Below are positions 15,995 to 25,797 of a stretch of 64,000 nucleotides of DNA, in pieces. Origin of the DNA: Lysinimonas soli (lineage in GTDB: Bacteria > Actinomycetota > Actinomycetes > Actinomycetales > Microbacteriaceae); the NCBI RefSeq assembly GCF_042655435.1, contig NZ_JBHSMG010000001.1:806001-870000 (forward strand). Reading direction: 5' to 3'. The position numbers and the translations under genes are program-made. The notes beneath the pieces were generated by a model. The model searched no databases. It worked only from the letters and a program-made list of their open reading frames with translations, and had not been told where the DNA came from. Within the stretch, counting starts at the first letter, position 1. Each line of letters begins with the position of its first letter.

Positions 15995-17035
15995 GTGTCC
16001 GACGCTCCCCAGATCACCGAATCCGCGGTCGAGGCGGCCGTCGCGGCGGCCCTCGCCGCGATCGCAGCGGCGGGCGATTCCGCCGCGCTGAAGGCCGCGC
16101 GTGCCGCGCATTCCGCCGAGGGCTCGCCGCTGGCCGACTTCAACGCCGGCATCCGGGATCTGCCGGGAGACCAGAAGGCGGCCGCCGGCAAGCTGGTGGG
16201 CGGCGCCCGCGCGCGCGTGAACGAGGCGTTCGCGGCGCAGGAGTCGGTGATCCTCGCCGCCGAGGAGGCGGCGCAGCTCGCGACCGAAGCCATCGACGTG
16301 ACCGCCGTGCCGACGCGCTGGCGGCCGGGGGCGCGGCATCCGCTCAGTCTGCTGATGGAGCAGATGGGCGACCTGTTCACCTCGATGGGCTGGGAGATCG
16401 GCGAGGGGCCCGAGCTCGAGCACGAGTGGTTCAACTTCGACGCGCTCAACTTCGACGAGGATCACCCCGCCCGCGCCATGCAGGACACCTTCTTCGTCGA
16501 GCCGGTCGACCGGCACCTCGTGCTGCGCACGCACACCAGCCCCGTGCAGATCCGCTCGCTGCTGTCGCGCCCGTTGCCGGTCTACGTCGCCGCCCTCGGG
16601 CAGGTGTACCGCACCGACGAACTGGATGCCACGCACACCCCGGTCTTCCACCAGATCGAGGGCATCGCCGTCGACCGCGGCATCACGATGGCGAACCTGC
16701 GCGGAACCCTCGAGCACATGGCGCGTTCGCTGTTCGGCGAGGGCGCGCAGATCCGCTTGCGCCCGAACTTCTTCCCCTTCACCGAGCCGAGCGCCGAGAT
16801 GGACGTCTGGCAGCCGAACGCCAAGGGCGGCGCGCGCTGGGTGGAGTGGGGCGGCTGCGGCATGGTCAACCCCAACGTGCTGCGTTCGGCGGGCATCGAC
16901 CCCGACGAGTACCAGGGCTTCGCCTTCGGCATGGGGGTCGAGCGCACGCTGCAGTTCCGCAACGAGCTCAACGACATGCGCGACATGGTCGAGGGCGACG
17001 TCCGCTTCTCGCGACAGTTCGGGATGGTGGTCTGA
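15995..17035 (+). CDS. pheS: phenylalanine-tRNA ligase alpha subunit
   Basis: A 346-residue PheRS alpha chain. The N-terminal coiled-coil tRNA-binding part is followed by the class II catalytic core: motif 1 around HPLSLLMEQMGDLF, motif 2 in GQVYRTDELDATHTPVFHQIEG, motif 3 in GFAFGMGVERTLQF. With PheT it forms an alpha2-beta2 enzyme. The GTG overlaps no other gene; TAAGCT lies 8 nt before it. Its stop shares one base with the pheT ATG. Confidence 0.97.
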   Translation: MSDAPQITESAVEAAVAAALAAIAAAGDSAALKAARAAHSAEGSPLADFNAGIRDLPGDQKAAAGKLVGGARARVNEAFAAQESVILAAEEAAQLATEAIDVTAVPTRWRPGARHPLSLLMEQMGDLFTSMGWEIGEGPELEHEWFNFDALNFDEDHPARAMQDTFFVEPVDRHLVLRTHTSPVQIRSLLSRPLPVYVAALGQVYRTDELDATHTPVFHQIEGIAVDRGITMANLRGTLEHMARSLFGEGAQIRLRPNFFPFTEPSAEMDVWQPNAKGGARWVEWGGCGMVNPNVLRSAGIDPDEYQGFAFGMGVERTLQFRNELNDMRDMVEGDVRFSRQFGMVV

Positions 17036-19539
17036 TGCGCGTCCCGCTGAGCTGGCTGGGTGAGTGGGTCGACCTGCCCGACGACGTGTCGCTCGAGAGC
17101 GTGCACGAGGCGCTGGTGAAGGTCGGCTTCGAGGAGGAGGACGTTCACCTCTTCGAGGTGACGGGTCCCGTCGTCGTCGGTCGGGTGCTCTCGGTGCAGC
17201 CCGAGCCGCAGAGCAACGGCAAGACGATCAACTGGTGCCAGGTGGATGTCGGCGAGGCCGAGCCGCGCGGCATCGTCTGCGGCGCCCACAACTTCGCCGC
17301 CGGCGACAAGGTCGTCGTGACGCTTCCGGGCGCCGTGCTGCCGGGTCCATTCCCGATCGCCGCGCGCAAGACCTACGGGCACACCTCCGACGGCATGATC
17401 GCCTCCGCGCGGGAGCTGGGCCTCGGCGACGAGCATGACGGAATCCTGCGACTCGCCGCGCTGGGGCTCGACGACGCCCCGGTCGGCGCCGACGCGATCC
17501 AGCTGCTGGGACTGGATGACGCGGCCGTCGAAATCAACGTGACGCCCGATCGCGGCTACGCATTCTCGATCCGCGGGGTGGCGCGCGAGTATTCGCACTC
17601 GACCGGAGCGGCGTTCCGCGACCCCGCGCTCGCCGTCGACATCGTCGACGGCTCGGGTTTCGACGTGACGATCGACGATCGCGCGCCGATCCGCGGCGTG
17701 CCCGGCTCGCGGGCCTTCGCGACCCGCGTGGTGCGCGGAATCGACCCGACCCGGCCCACGCCGCCGTGGATGGTGGCGCGTCTCAAACTGGCGGGGGTGC
17801 GATCCATCTCCTTGCCGGTCGACATCACCAACTACGTCATGTTCGAGCTCGGTCAACCGACCCACGGCTACGACCTCGGCAAGCTCCAGGGCGGCCTCGT
17901 GGTCCGGCGCGCGACCCCGGGCGAGAAGCTCGAGACACTCGACGGCGTCGTGCGCACCCTCTCGACCGAAGACCTGCTGATCACCGACGGCTCCGGCCCG
18001 ATCGGTCTCGCCGGCGTCATGGGCGGGGCCACGACCGAGATCTCGGATGCCACGACCGATGTGCTCGTCGAGGCCGCCAACTTCGACCCGGTGTCGATCG
18101 CGCGCACGGCGCGCCGTCACAAGCTGCCGAGCGAGGCGTCGCGACGGTTCGAGCGCGGCGTGGATCCGCAGCTGGCGCGGGCGGCGGCGCAGCGCGTCGT
18201 CGACCTGCTCGTCGGGCTGGCGGGCGGCACGGCCGATCCGCTGGGGTCGGTGTTCAACGAGTTCCCGGCTCCCGCCCCGATCTCGATCGCGGCGGGCAAG
18301 GCCGCGGCGGTCATGGGGGTGGACTACACCGAAGCCGAGGTGCGCGGCTCGCTCGGGCTGATCGGTGCCACGATCGCCGACGGGGCAGCCGACTCCGCAG
18401 CCGACGCCGGTCGCTGGCTGGTGACCCCGCCGAGCTGGCGTCCCGATCTGATCGACGATGTCTCGCTCGTCGAGGAGGTCGCCCGCATCGTCGGCTACGA
18501 CCGCATCCCCTCGGTGCTGCCGATCGCCCCGCCCGGGCGCGGACTCACCCGCGCGCAGTCGGCCCGGCGCCGGGCCGCCGCGACTCTGGCCGCGGCCGGG
18601 GCCACCGAAGTGCTCGCCTACCCCTTCCTCTCGGAGGCGACGAGCGAGCTCTTCGAGCCCGGCGCGACCGCCGAGCGGCTCGCGAATCCGCTCGACCCGC
18701 ACACGCCGCTGCTGCGTCGCACCCTCCTTCCCGGACTGATCGAGATCGCGCGCCGCAACCTCTCGCGCGGGCTCACCGACCTCGCCCTTTTCGAACTCGG
18801 CATGGTGTTCCTGCCCGAGCCCGGCGCCGTCTACGGCACGGACTTCATCCCGGTCGGAGCCTCCCAGCCGGACGCTGCGACGATCGAGAAGCTGCAGGCG
18901 AGCATCCCCCCGCAGCACTGGCACGTCGGCGCGTTGTTCCTGGGCGACGCCCTTCCGAAGCAGCCGGGCTCGGCCGTCGTCACCGCCGGATTGACCGACG
19001 CGCTGGATACCGTGCGCCAACTCGCGCTTGCCCTCGCCGTCGACATCCGGGTGACGACCGGATCGCATCCGGCTCTGCACCCCGGACGCACCGCCTCCCT
19101 GACGGTCGGCGATCGCGTCGTCGGCGTCGCCGGCGAGCTGCTGCCCTCGCTGGCCCGCGAGTTCGATCTGCCGCGGGTCGTCGCGCTCGTCGAGCTCGAT
19201 CTCGACGCGCTGATCGAGCTGGGCGCGACCCAGATCAACGCGAGCCCGATCGGCACCCTGCCTGCGGCTACCCAGGACCTCTCACTCGTCGTCCCGCTCG
19301 AGACTCCCGCGGGCGAGGTGCTGGCCGCCGTCGTCGTGGGCGCGGGCGAGCTGCTCGAAGACGCCCGTCTCGTCGACGACTACCGCGGCAGCGGACTCCC
19401 GGAGGGCCGCAAGTCGCTCACCTTCGCGCTGCGGTTCCGCGCCCCGGATCGCACGCTCACCGCGGCCGAGGCGAGCGCGGCGAAGCTCGCCGGCGCCGCC
19501 CGTGCGGGCGAGCTCTTCGGCGCGACCGTCCGCGACTGA
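17035..19539 (+). CDS. pheT: phenylalanine-tRNA ligase beta subunit
   Basis: An 834-residue PheRS beta chain starting MRVPLSWLGEWVDLP. An EMAP/OB-type tRNA-binding domain lies about 40-160 (VVVGRVLSVQPEPQ, GIVCGAHNF), then the B3/B4 editing domain (about 210-400), the B5 domain with its phenylalanyl catalytic-like core, and a C-terminal ferredoxin-fold anticodon-binding domain (TFALRFRAPDRTLTAAEA). It removes mischarged Tyr and helps bind tRNA-Phe. Length is normal. It is coupled to pheS by a one-base TGATG overlap. Confidence 0.97.
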   Translation: MRVPLSWLGEWVDLPDDVSLESVHEALVKVGFEEEDVHLFEVTGPVVVGRVLSVQPEPQSNGKTINWCQVDVGEAEPRGIVCGAHNFAAGDKVVVTLPGAVLPGPFPIAARKTYGHTSDGMIASARELGLGDEHDGILRLAALGLDDAPVGADAIQLLGLDDAAVEINVTPDRGYAFSIRGVAREYSHSTGAAFRDPALAVDIVDGSGFDVTIDDRAPIRGVPGSRAFATRVVRGIDPTRPTPPWMVARLKLAGVRSISLPVDITNYVMFELGQPTHGYDLGKLQGGLVVRRATPGEKLETLDGVVRTLSTEDLLITDGSGPIGLAGVMGGATTEISDATTDVLVEAANFDPVSIARTARRHKLPSEASRRFERGVDPQLARAAAQRVVDLLVGLAGGTADPLGSVFNEFPAPAPISIAAGKAAAVMGVDYTEAEVRGSLGLIGATIADGAADSAADAGRWLVTPPSWRPDLIDDVSLVEEVARIVGYDRIPSVLPIAPPGRGLTRAQSARRRAAATLAAAGATEVLAYPFLSEATSELFEPGATAERLANPLDPHTPLLRRTLLPGLIEIARRNLSRGLTDLALFELGMVFLPEPGAVYGTDFIPVGASQPDAATIEKLQASIPPQHWHVGALFLGDALPKQPGSAVVTAGLTDALDTVRQLALALAVDIRVTTGSHPALHPGRTASLTVGDRVVGVAGELLPSLAREFDLPRVVALVELDLDALIELGATQINASPIGTLPAATQDLSLVVPLETPAGEVLAAVVVGAGELLEDARLVDDYRGSGLPEGRKSLTFALRFRAPDRTLTAAEASAAKLAGAARAGELFGATVRD

Positions 19540-19549
19540 CCCGTGGACC

Positions 19550-19591
19550 GGTGCCCGTGGATTGGTGCCCGCGGATTGGTGCCCGCGGATT
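19550..19591. repeat. three tandem copies of a 14-bp unit
   Basis: GGTGCCCGYGGATT is repeated three times without spacing in the 241-bp gap between pheT and argC; the first copy has T where the others have C. I see no gene in the gap. Confidence 0.75.
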
Positions 19592-19768
19592 GGCGCTCGG
19601 GGGCGACGCGGCAGTAGGGTCGACGCGTGGCCATGACGACGATCGAGCTCCGGAGCGCAGCGCTCCGTCGAGTCCGTCGTGCGCGCCGACTCGGGGCGAC
19701 GCCGCGCCGCTGATCTCGTTCAGCCGTTTCGCGTGACGTCGCCGCTCCGACTCCGTCCCGCCGAACCC

Positions 19769-19774
19769 TAAGGT
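19769..19774 (+). promoter_or_regulatory. -10 hexamer of argC operon (leaderless)
   Basis: TAAGGT ends exactly 6 nt before the argC ATG; the gap TGAACC has no Shine-Dalgarno sequence. Confidence 0.55.
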
Positions 19775-19780
19775 TGAACC

Positions 19781-20830
19781 ATGTCGCTGTCCGTAGCCGT
19801 TGCCGGCGCGAGCGGATACGCCGGAGGCGAGCTGCTCAGGCTGCTCGCCGCGCATCCGGATCTCGAGATCACCACCGTCACCGCGTTCCAGAACGCGGGC
19901 CAACCGCTCGTCGCCACGCAGCCCCATCTGCGCTCGCTCGCGCACCTCACGCTGCAGGAGACCACCCCCGAGGTGCTCTCGGGCGCCGATGTCGTGTTCC
20001 TGGCGCTTCCGCACGGCAAGTCGGGGGAGGTGACCGCGCAGCTTCCGGATGACGTGCTCGTCGTCGACTGCGGCGCCGATCACCGCCTCAGCGACCCGAC
20101 CGCCTGGGACGAGTTCTACGGCGGCGAGTACTTCGGAGCCTGGACCTACGGGCTTCCCGAACTGCTTCTCGCGAACGGCGCGGCCCGCCAGCGCGACAAC
20201 CTCGTCGAGGCCAGCAGGATCGCGGTGCCCGGCTGCAACGTCACCGCGATCACGCTCGGTCTCGCCCCCGGCATCGCGGCGGGCGTCGTCGAGAGCCACG
20301 ACCTCGTCTCGGTGCTCGCGGTCGGCACCTCGGGGGCGGGCAAGAGCCTCAAGGCCGAGCTGCTGGCGAGCGAGATCGCCGGGTCGGCATCCGCCTACCA
20401 GGTGGGCGGGGTGCACCGGCACAATCCCGAGATCGTGCAGAACCTCACGGCGGCCGGCGGACGGGGCGTGAGCATCTCGTTCACGCCGGTGCTCGTGCCG
20501 ATGTCGCGGGGCATCCTGGCCACCTCGACGGCGAAGCTCGCCCCCGGGGTGAGTCGCCATGACGTCCGCGAGGCGTGGGAGTCGGCGTATTCGGGGGAGC
20601 CCTTCGTGCAGTTGCTGCCGGACGGTCAGTTCCCGAAGTCCGGCGACACGATCGGTGCGAACACGGCGCTCATCGGCGTCACCGTCGACGAGCGGGCCGG
20701 CCGCGTCGTCGTGGTCAGCGCGCTCGACAACCTCGTCAAGGGCACCGCGGGTGCCGCCATCCAGTCGGCCAACCTCGCTCTCGGCTTCGCCGAGACGACC
20801 GGCCTGCCCCTGAACGGAGTCGCCCCGTGA
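19781..20830 (+). CDS. argC: N-acetyl-gamma-glutamyl-phosphate reductase
   Basis: A 349-residue ArgC with an N-terminal NADPH-binding fold (VAGASGYAGGELLRLL) and the active-site cysteine in VPGCNVTAITLGL. It reduces N-acetylglutamyl phosphate to the semialdehyde, step three of arginine synthesis. Its end overlaps argJ (GTGA), starting an operon in which every junction through argF overlaps by 4 bp. Confidence 0.97.
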   Translation: MSLSVAVAGASGYAGGELLRLLAAHPDLEITTVTAFQNAGQPLVATQPHLRSLAHLTLQETTPEVLSGADVVFLALPHGKSGEVTAQLPDDVLVVDCGADHRLSDPTAWDEFYGGEYFGAWTYGLPELLLANGAARQRDNLVEASRIAVPGCNVTAITLGLAPGIAAGVVESHDLVSVLAVGTSGAGKSLKAELLASEIAGSASAYQVGGVHRHNPEIVQNLTAAGGRGVSISFTPVLVPMSRGILATSTAKLAPGVSRHDVREAWESAYSGEPFVQLLPDGQFPKSGDTIGANTALIGVTVDERAGRVVVVSALDNLVKGTAGAAIQSANLALGFAETTGLPLNGVAP

Positions 20831-21978
20831 GCGTCACAGCATCCGCCGGATTCGAGGCCGCGGGCGTGCGCGCCGGGCTCAAGGCCTCGGGCAATCCCGA
20901 TCTCGCGCTCGTCGTCAACCGTGGCCCGCTCGACAGCGCAGCGGTGGTGTTCACGAGCAACCGCTCCCAGGCCAATCCGATCATCTGGTCGAAGCAGGTC
21001 ATCGCCGACGGCGCGGTCAGCGCGATCGTGCTCAACTCGGGCGGCGCGAACTGCTTCACCGGTGCGCAGGGCTTCCAGACCACGCATGCGACGGCGGAGG
21101 CGGTCGCGCGGGCGCTCGACGTGTCGGCCGGCGACGTGCTGGTCTGTTCGACGGGGCTCATCGGCGAGCAGCTGCCGCTCGACAAGCTCGTCGCGGGGGT
21201 CGCCACCGCGGCCGACTCGCTGTCGACCGAGGGTGGGCCGGATGCCGCTGCCGCCATCATCACGACCGACAGCCGCCCCAAGACGGCGGTCGTGACGGGC
21301 GACGGCTGGAGCGTCGGCGGCATGGCCAAGGGCGCGGGAATGCTCGCCCCCGGGCTCGCCACGATGCTCGTCGTGATCACGACGGATGCCGTGCTCGATT
21401 CGCCCGCGCTCGATTCCGCGCTGCGCGCCGCGACCCGCGTGAGCTTCGACCGGCTCGACAGCGACGGCTGCATGTCGACCAACGACCAGGTGTCGCTGCT
21501 GGCGAGCGGGGCATCCGGTATCGCGCCCGGCATCGACGCCTTCACCGCGGCGCTCACCGAGCTGTGCCTCGACCTGGCCCGGCAGCTTCAGTCCGACGCC
21601 GAGGGCGCGAGCCACGACATCGCGATCGAGGTGGTGAACGCCGCGACCGAGGACGACGCGGTCGAGGTCGCCCGCTCGGTCGCGCGCAACAACCTGTTCA
21701 AGGCGGCCGTGTTCGGCAACGACCCCAACTGGGGCCGGGTGCTGGCCGCGATCGGCACGACGCGCGCGCCCTTCGACCCCTACGCGGTCGACGTGACGAT
21801 GAACGGGGTGCGGGTCTGCTCGAACGGCGCCCCGGACCGCCCCCGCGACGAGGTCGATCTGGCTCCGCGCGCCGTGCACGTGCTGATCGACCTGAAGGCC
21901 GGCGACGCGACCGCCACGGTGCTCACGAACGATCTCACCCACGACTACGTGCACGAGAACTCGGCGTACGCGTCATGA
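20827..21978 (+). CDS. argJ: bifunctional ornithine acetyltransferase/N-acetylglutamate synthase
   Basis: A 383-residue ArgJ precursor. It self-cleaves before Thr179 in APGLATML to yield alpha and beta chains, the new N-terminal Thr being the nucleophile. It recycles the acetyl group from acetylornithine to glutamate, so the pathway is cyclic and needs no separate argE. The C-terminal Ser/His-rich segment (HDYVHENSAYAS) is intact. GTG at 20827 overlaps the argC stop. Confidence 0.96.
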   Translation: MSVTASAGFEAAGVRAGLKASGNPDLALVVNRGPLDSAAVVFTSNRSQANPIIWSKQVIADGAVSAIVLNSGGANCFTGAQGFQTTHATAEAVARALDVSAGDVLVCSTGLIGEQLPLDKLVAGVATAADSLSTEGGPDAAAAIITTDSRPKTAVVTGDGWSVGGMAKGAGMLAPGLATMLVVITTDAVLDSPALDSALRAATRVSFDRLDSDGCMSTNDQVSLLASGASGIAPGIDAFTAALTELCLDLARQLQSDAEGASHDIAIEVVNAATEDDAVEVARSVARNNLFKAAVFGNDPNWGRVLAAIGTTRAPFDPYAVDVTMNGVRVCSNGAPDRPRDEVDLAPRAVHVLIDLKAGDATATVLTNDLTHDYVHENSAYAS

Positions 21979-22886
21979 GCGGGCAGGAGCCCCTGGTCAG
22001 CGACCCGCGTCTGAAGGATGCGGAGAGCAAGGCCAGCACGCTGATCGAGAGCCTGCCCTGGTTGCAGGAGTTCGCCGGCCGGATCGTCGTGGTCAAGTTC
22101 GGCGGCAATGCGATGGTCGACGAGGCGCTGCAGCGGGCGTTCGCCGAGGACATGGTCTACCTGCGACGCGTCGGCCTCAAACCCGTCGTGGTGCACGGCG
22201 GCGGCCCGCAGATCACGGCCATGCTCGAGCGGCTGGGCATCGCGAGTCGATTCGTCGGTGGCTACCGGGTCACGACGCCCGAGATCATGGATGTCGTGCG
22301 CATGGTCCTGACCGGCCAGGTCAGTCGCGAGCTGGTGAGCCTCATCAACGAGCACGGCCCGCTCGCCTCCGCGATCTCGGGGGAGGATGCGGGTCTGTTC
22401 CGCGGCGCGCGGCGGGGTGCGGTCGTCGACGGCGAACCGGTCGACATCGGTCTCGTCGGCGACGTGGTCGAGGTGGATCCGACGGCGGTGCTCGCCGAGG
22501 TCGACGCCGGCCGCATCCCGGTGGTCTCCTCGATCGCACCCGACATCGACGTGCCCGGCCAGTCGCTCAACGTCAACGCAGACTCGGCCGCGGCGGCGCT
22601 CGCCGTCGCGCTGGGCGCGGCCAAGCTCGTGGTGCTGACCGATGTCGAGGGCCTGTACCGCGACTGGCCGAATCGCGATTCGCTCGTCTCGAAGATCGAC
22701 ACGGCCGAGCTCATCGCGATGCTGCCGCACCTCGAGAGCGGCATGATCCCCAAGATGACCGCGTGTCTCGAGGCGGTCAGCGGCGGGGTGCCGAAGGCGG
22801 CCATCATCGACGGCAGACGGCCGCACTCGATCCTGCTCGAGATCTTCACGGATGCCGGAATCGGCACGGAGGTGGTGTCGGCGTGA
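21975..22886 (+). CDS. argB: acetylglutamate kinase
   Basis: A 303-residue amino-acid kinase. VVVKFGGNAM and VVHGGGPQITAMLERLG bind phosphates and substrate; SLNVNADSAAAALAVALGA and the C-terminal PKMTACLEAVSGG segment are conserved. It phosphorylates N-acetylglutamate and is usually the arginine-inhibited step. The N-terminal helix before KFGGNAM, present here, is the one linked to arginine feedback in hexameric NAGK. ATG 21975 overlaps the argJ stop; the longer upstream frame is a shadow. Confidence 0.97.
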   Translation: MSGQEPLVSDPRLKDAESKASTLIESLPWLQEFAGRIVVVKFGGNAMVDEALQRAFAEDMVYLRRVGLKPVVVHGGGPQITAMLERLGIASRFVGGYRVTTPEIMDVVRMVLTGQVSRELVSLINEHGPLASAISGEDAGLFRGARRGAVVDGEPVDIGLVGDVVEVDPTAVLAEVDAGRIPVVSSIAPDIDVPGQSLNVNADSAAAALAVALGAAKLVVLTDVEGLYRDWPNRDSLVSKIDTAELIAMLPHLESGMIPKMTACLEAVSGGVPKAAIIDGRRPHSILLEIFTDAGIGTEVVSA

Positions 22887-24121
22887 CCGCGCAGACGAAG
22901 ACCCTGACCCAGGACTACACCGAGCGGCTCGCCGCCGTCGGCATGAAGTCCATCCCGCGCCCGCTCGCCGTGCTCGCCCGCGGCGAGGGGGCCCGGGTGT
23001 GGGACGTCGAGGGCCGCGAGTACCTCGACTTCCTCGCGGGCATCGCCGTCAACTCGCTCGGGCATGCGCATCCGGCATTCGTGTCGACGGTGGCGCAGCA
23101 GGCGGCGACGCTCGCCCACGTCTCGAACTACTTCGCGACCCGCCCCGAGGTCGAACTGGCCGAGCGGTTGACGAGGCTCAGCGGGGGAACGCGGGTCGTG
23201 TTCGGCAACTCCGGAGCCGAGGCGATCGAGGCCGCGCTCAAGCTCGCGCGCCTCACGGGTCGACCGCGCATTCTGGCGCTGCAGAACTCATTCCACGGCC
23301 GCACCACGGGATCGATGGCCCTCACCGGCAAGCCCGCGATGAGCGCGCCGTTCCAGCCTCTTCTGCCAGGCATCGAGCATCTGCCGACGACCATCGAGGC
23401 GCTCGAGGCGGCGATGGGCGACGACGTGGCGGCTCTCTTCGTCGAGCCGATCAAGGGCGAGGCCGGGGTGGTCGACCTCCCGGAGGGCTACCTCGCCGCG
23501 GCCCGGCGGCTCACGGCCGAGCACGGCGCCCTCTTGATCCTGGACGAGATCCAGACGGGGGCCGGGCGCACGGGCGACTGGTTCGCCTTCCAGCACGCCG
23601 GTGAACTGCCCGAAGGGGTGCTCCCGGATGCCATCACGGTCGCGAAGGGGATCGGCGGCGGCTTCCCGATCGGCGCGCTCGTGACCTTCGGAGCCGCCAG
23701 CGAGCTCATCCAGCCGGGACAGCACGGCACGACCTTCGGCGGGAACCCGCTGGCGACCGCGACCGCGGATGCCGTGCTCGGCGAGATCGAGCGCGCCGGC
23801 CTGGTCGCCAACGCCCGCGTCCGCGGGGAGCAACTGCGCGCCGGCATCGCGGGCATCGGTTCGCCCCTCGTCACCGACATCCAAGGCCGAGGCCTGCTGC
23901 TCGGGGTCGGACTCGCGGCACCCGTGGCCGGAGCCGTCGCGACCCGGGCCCTGTCGCTGGGGCTCATCGTCAACGCGGCGAGCGTCGACCGCATCCGGCT
24001 CGCGCCCCCGCTCATCATCGGCGACGCCGAGATCGCCGACTTCCTCCGCCTGTTCGCGGCGGCGCTGGACCTGCCCACCGACCCGACGTCCACCCCTCCC
24101 GAGACCGGAGCAACCTCATGA
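22883..24121 (+). CDS. argD: acetylornithine aminotransferase
   Basis: A 412-residue class III PLP aminotransferase. The Schiff-base lysine is Lys255 in VAKGIGGGFPIGA, preceded by LLILDEIQTGAGRTG; GNSGAEAIEAALKLAR binds the cofactor phosphate. It converts N-acetylglutamate semialdehyde to acetylornithine. GTG 22883 overlaps the argB stop, and the C-terminus overlaps argF by ATGA. Confidence 0.96.
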   Translation: MTAQTKTLTQDYTERLAAVGMKSIPRPLAVLARGEGARVWDVEGREYLDFLAGIAVNSLGHAHPAFVSTVAQQAATLAHVSNYFATRPEVELAERLTRLSGGTRVVFGNSGAEAIEAALKLARLTGRPRILALQNSFHGRTTGSMALTGKPAMSAPFQPLLPGIEHLPTTIEALEAAMGDDVAALFVEPIKGEAGVVDLPEGYLAAARRLTAEHGALLILDEIQTGAGRTGDWFAFQHAGELPEGVLPDAITVAKGIGGGFPIGALVTFGAASELIQPGQHGTTFGGNPLATATADAVLGEIERAGLVANARVRGEQLRAGIAGIGSPLVTDIQGRGLLLGVGLAAPVAGAVATRALSLGLIVNAASVDRIRLAPPLIIGDAEIADFLRLFAAALDLPTDPTSTPPETGATS

Positions 24122-25044
24122 CCCGCCACTTCCTCCGCGACGACGACCTCAGTCCGGCCGAACAGGCCGAGGTGCTCGATCTCGCCGAGAAGATCAAGGC
24201 CGACCGCTGGGGGGCGAAGCCGCTGGCGGGTCCGCAGACGGTCGCGGTGATCTTCGACAAGTCGTCGACCCGGACCCGGGTGAGCTTCGCCGTGGGGATC
24301 GCCGACCTCGGCGGCAGCCCCCTGATCATCTCGACCGCCAACAGCCAGCTCGGCGGCAAGGAGAGCCCGTCCGACACCGCCCGCGTGCTGGAGCGGCAGG
24401 TCGCCGCGATCGTCTGGCGCACCTACGCGCAGTCCGGCCTGGAGCAGATGGCGGCGGGCACCCGGGTGCCGGTGGTCAACGCGCTGAGCGACGACTTCCA
24501 CCCCTGTCAGCTGCTCGCCGACCTGCTCACCATTCGCGAGCACAAGGGCCGCCTGGCCGGCCTGACCTTGACCTTCGTCGGCGACGGTTCCGACAACATG
24601 GTGCACAGCTACCTCCTCGCGGGAGCGACCGCGGGCATGCACGTGCGGCTCGCCTCCCCCGACGAGTTCAGCCCGATCGCCTCTGTGGTGGCCGATGCCG
24701 ATCGCATCGCGGCCGAGACCGGCGGGTCGATCACCCTGTTCTCCGACCCGAACGAGGCGGTCGCCGGCGCGGATGTGGTCGTCACCGACACCTGGGTCTC
24801 GATGGGCAAGGAGGAGGAGAAGGCGCACCGGGTCGCCGTGCTGGGCGGATACCAGGTCACCACCGAGCTGATGTCCCTCGCGAAGCCCGATGCGCTGTTC
24901 CTGCACTGCCTCCCCGCCGACCGCGGCTATGAAGTGGCGGCAGAGGTCATCGACGGCCCTCAGAGCGTCATCTGGGACGAGGCCGAGAACCGGCTGCACG
25001 CCCAGAAGGCGCTGCTGGTCTGGCTGTTGGAGCGGGCCGCCTGA
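24118..25044 (+). CDS. argF: ornithine carbamoyltransferase
   Basis: A 308-residue OTCase. SSTRTR binds carbamoyl phosphate, DDFHPCQLLADLLTI and HCLPADRGYEV bind substrates. It forms citrulline from ornithine. It is the last gene in the argCJBDF run; the argR and argG that often follow in actinobacteria are missing, and the next gene runs the other way with 4 bp between stops. Confidence 0.97.
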   Translation: MTRHFLRDDDLSPAEQAEVLDLAEKIKADRWGAKPLAGPQTVAVIFDKSSTRTRVSFAVGIADLGGSPLIISTANSQLGGKESPSDTARVLERQVAAIVWRTYAQSGLEQMAAGTRVPVVNALSDDFHPCQLLADLLTIREHKGRLAGLTLTFVGDGSDNMVHSYLLAGATAGMHVRLASPDEFSPIASVVADADRIAAETGGSITLFSDPNEAVAGADVVVTDTWVSMGKEEEKAHRVAVLGGYQVTTELMSLAKPDALFLHCLPADRGYEVAAEVIDGPQSVIWDEAENRLHAQKALLVWLLERAA

Positions 25045-25048
25045 GGCG

Positions 25049-25681
25049 TCAGCCGCCGTAGCGCTGCATGAATCCCGGGTCGGAGGTGAGCACCGAGAAG
25101 ATCACGGCCAAGAAGATGATCGCGGCGATCACCCCGGTGGTGAGCGGGATCCAGAAGACCACGATCCTGCCGCGGATCAACAGCGGGATGCTGAGGCCGA
25201 TCGCCAGCAGGTAGAGGGCGATGTGGCTGATCACCAGCACGGCCGGGCCCGCCCCGGCGTTCCCGCTGAACCCGCCGTACCCCTGGCTCTTCATGGTCGA
25301 ACTCAGCAGTGCCGGGTCGGAGAAGATCGCCGCGTAGAGCAGGCCGGCCCCCATGCCGAACAATCCGAGCACGAGAAGGATGCAGGTGAGAACGATGTCC
25401 CAGACCCTGCGTTTCGGTTTGGCGGGAGCGTACGCCGGAGCGCCGTACGCCGGCACCCCGTATCCGGGAGCACCGTACGCGGGTGCGGCCGGAGCCGACG
25501 CCGTCGGTACTCCGTACGGGTTGGCGGGAGCCACGGGAGCGTATTCGCCGTACTGCGGCACGGGCGGCAGCTCGGGCGAAGGCGGAGCCGGGGGAGCGGG
25601 TGGCGCGGCGGGTGGCGTCGGCGGAGCGGTCGGCGGCACCGGCGGGTCGAACGGGCGGGGTTCTGAGTTCTGCTCCGACAT
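25049..25681 (-). CDS. proline-rich three-segment membrane protein (DUF6264-like)
   Basis: A 210-residue protein. Residues 1-90 are disordered and full of Pro, Ala, Tyr and Gly, with repeated YGAP/YGVP units. Three membrane segments follow at about 94-119, 147-168 and 173-197, giving a short cytoplasmic or external tail. I think of the actinobacterial DUF6264 group, but that is recollection rather than proof, and no function is known. It lies inside the arginine cluster in reverse orientation, between argF and argH. Confidence 0.75.
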   Translation of the reverse strand: MSEQNSEPRPFDPPVPPTAPPTPPAAPPAPPAPPSPELPPVPQYGEYAPVAPANPYGVPTASAPAAPAYGAPGYGVPAYGAPAYAPAKPKRRVWDIVLTCILLVLGLFGMGAGLLYAAIFSDPALLSSTMKSQGYGGFSGNAGAGPAVLVISHIALYLLAIGLSIPLLIRGRIVVFWIPLTTGVIAAIIFLAVIFSVLTSDPGFMQRYGG

Positions 25682-25797
25682 GGTCCAACACTACCGGCGT
25701 GATTCCCGAGGGGGGCTCCGCCCGCCGCCGATCCGGCCGCGGGTCGCCGTGCGCCTCGCCTCTAGACTGAAGCCCGGAACTCGAGGAGACACCGACC

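Noticed and set aside
14615..19080. Long minus-strand frames across rplT, pheS and pheT
   Set aside because: Low-complexity Arg/Gly/Val composition typical of antisense frames; the plus strand encodes complete known proteins.
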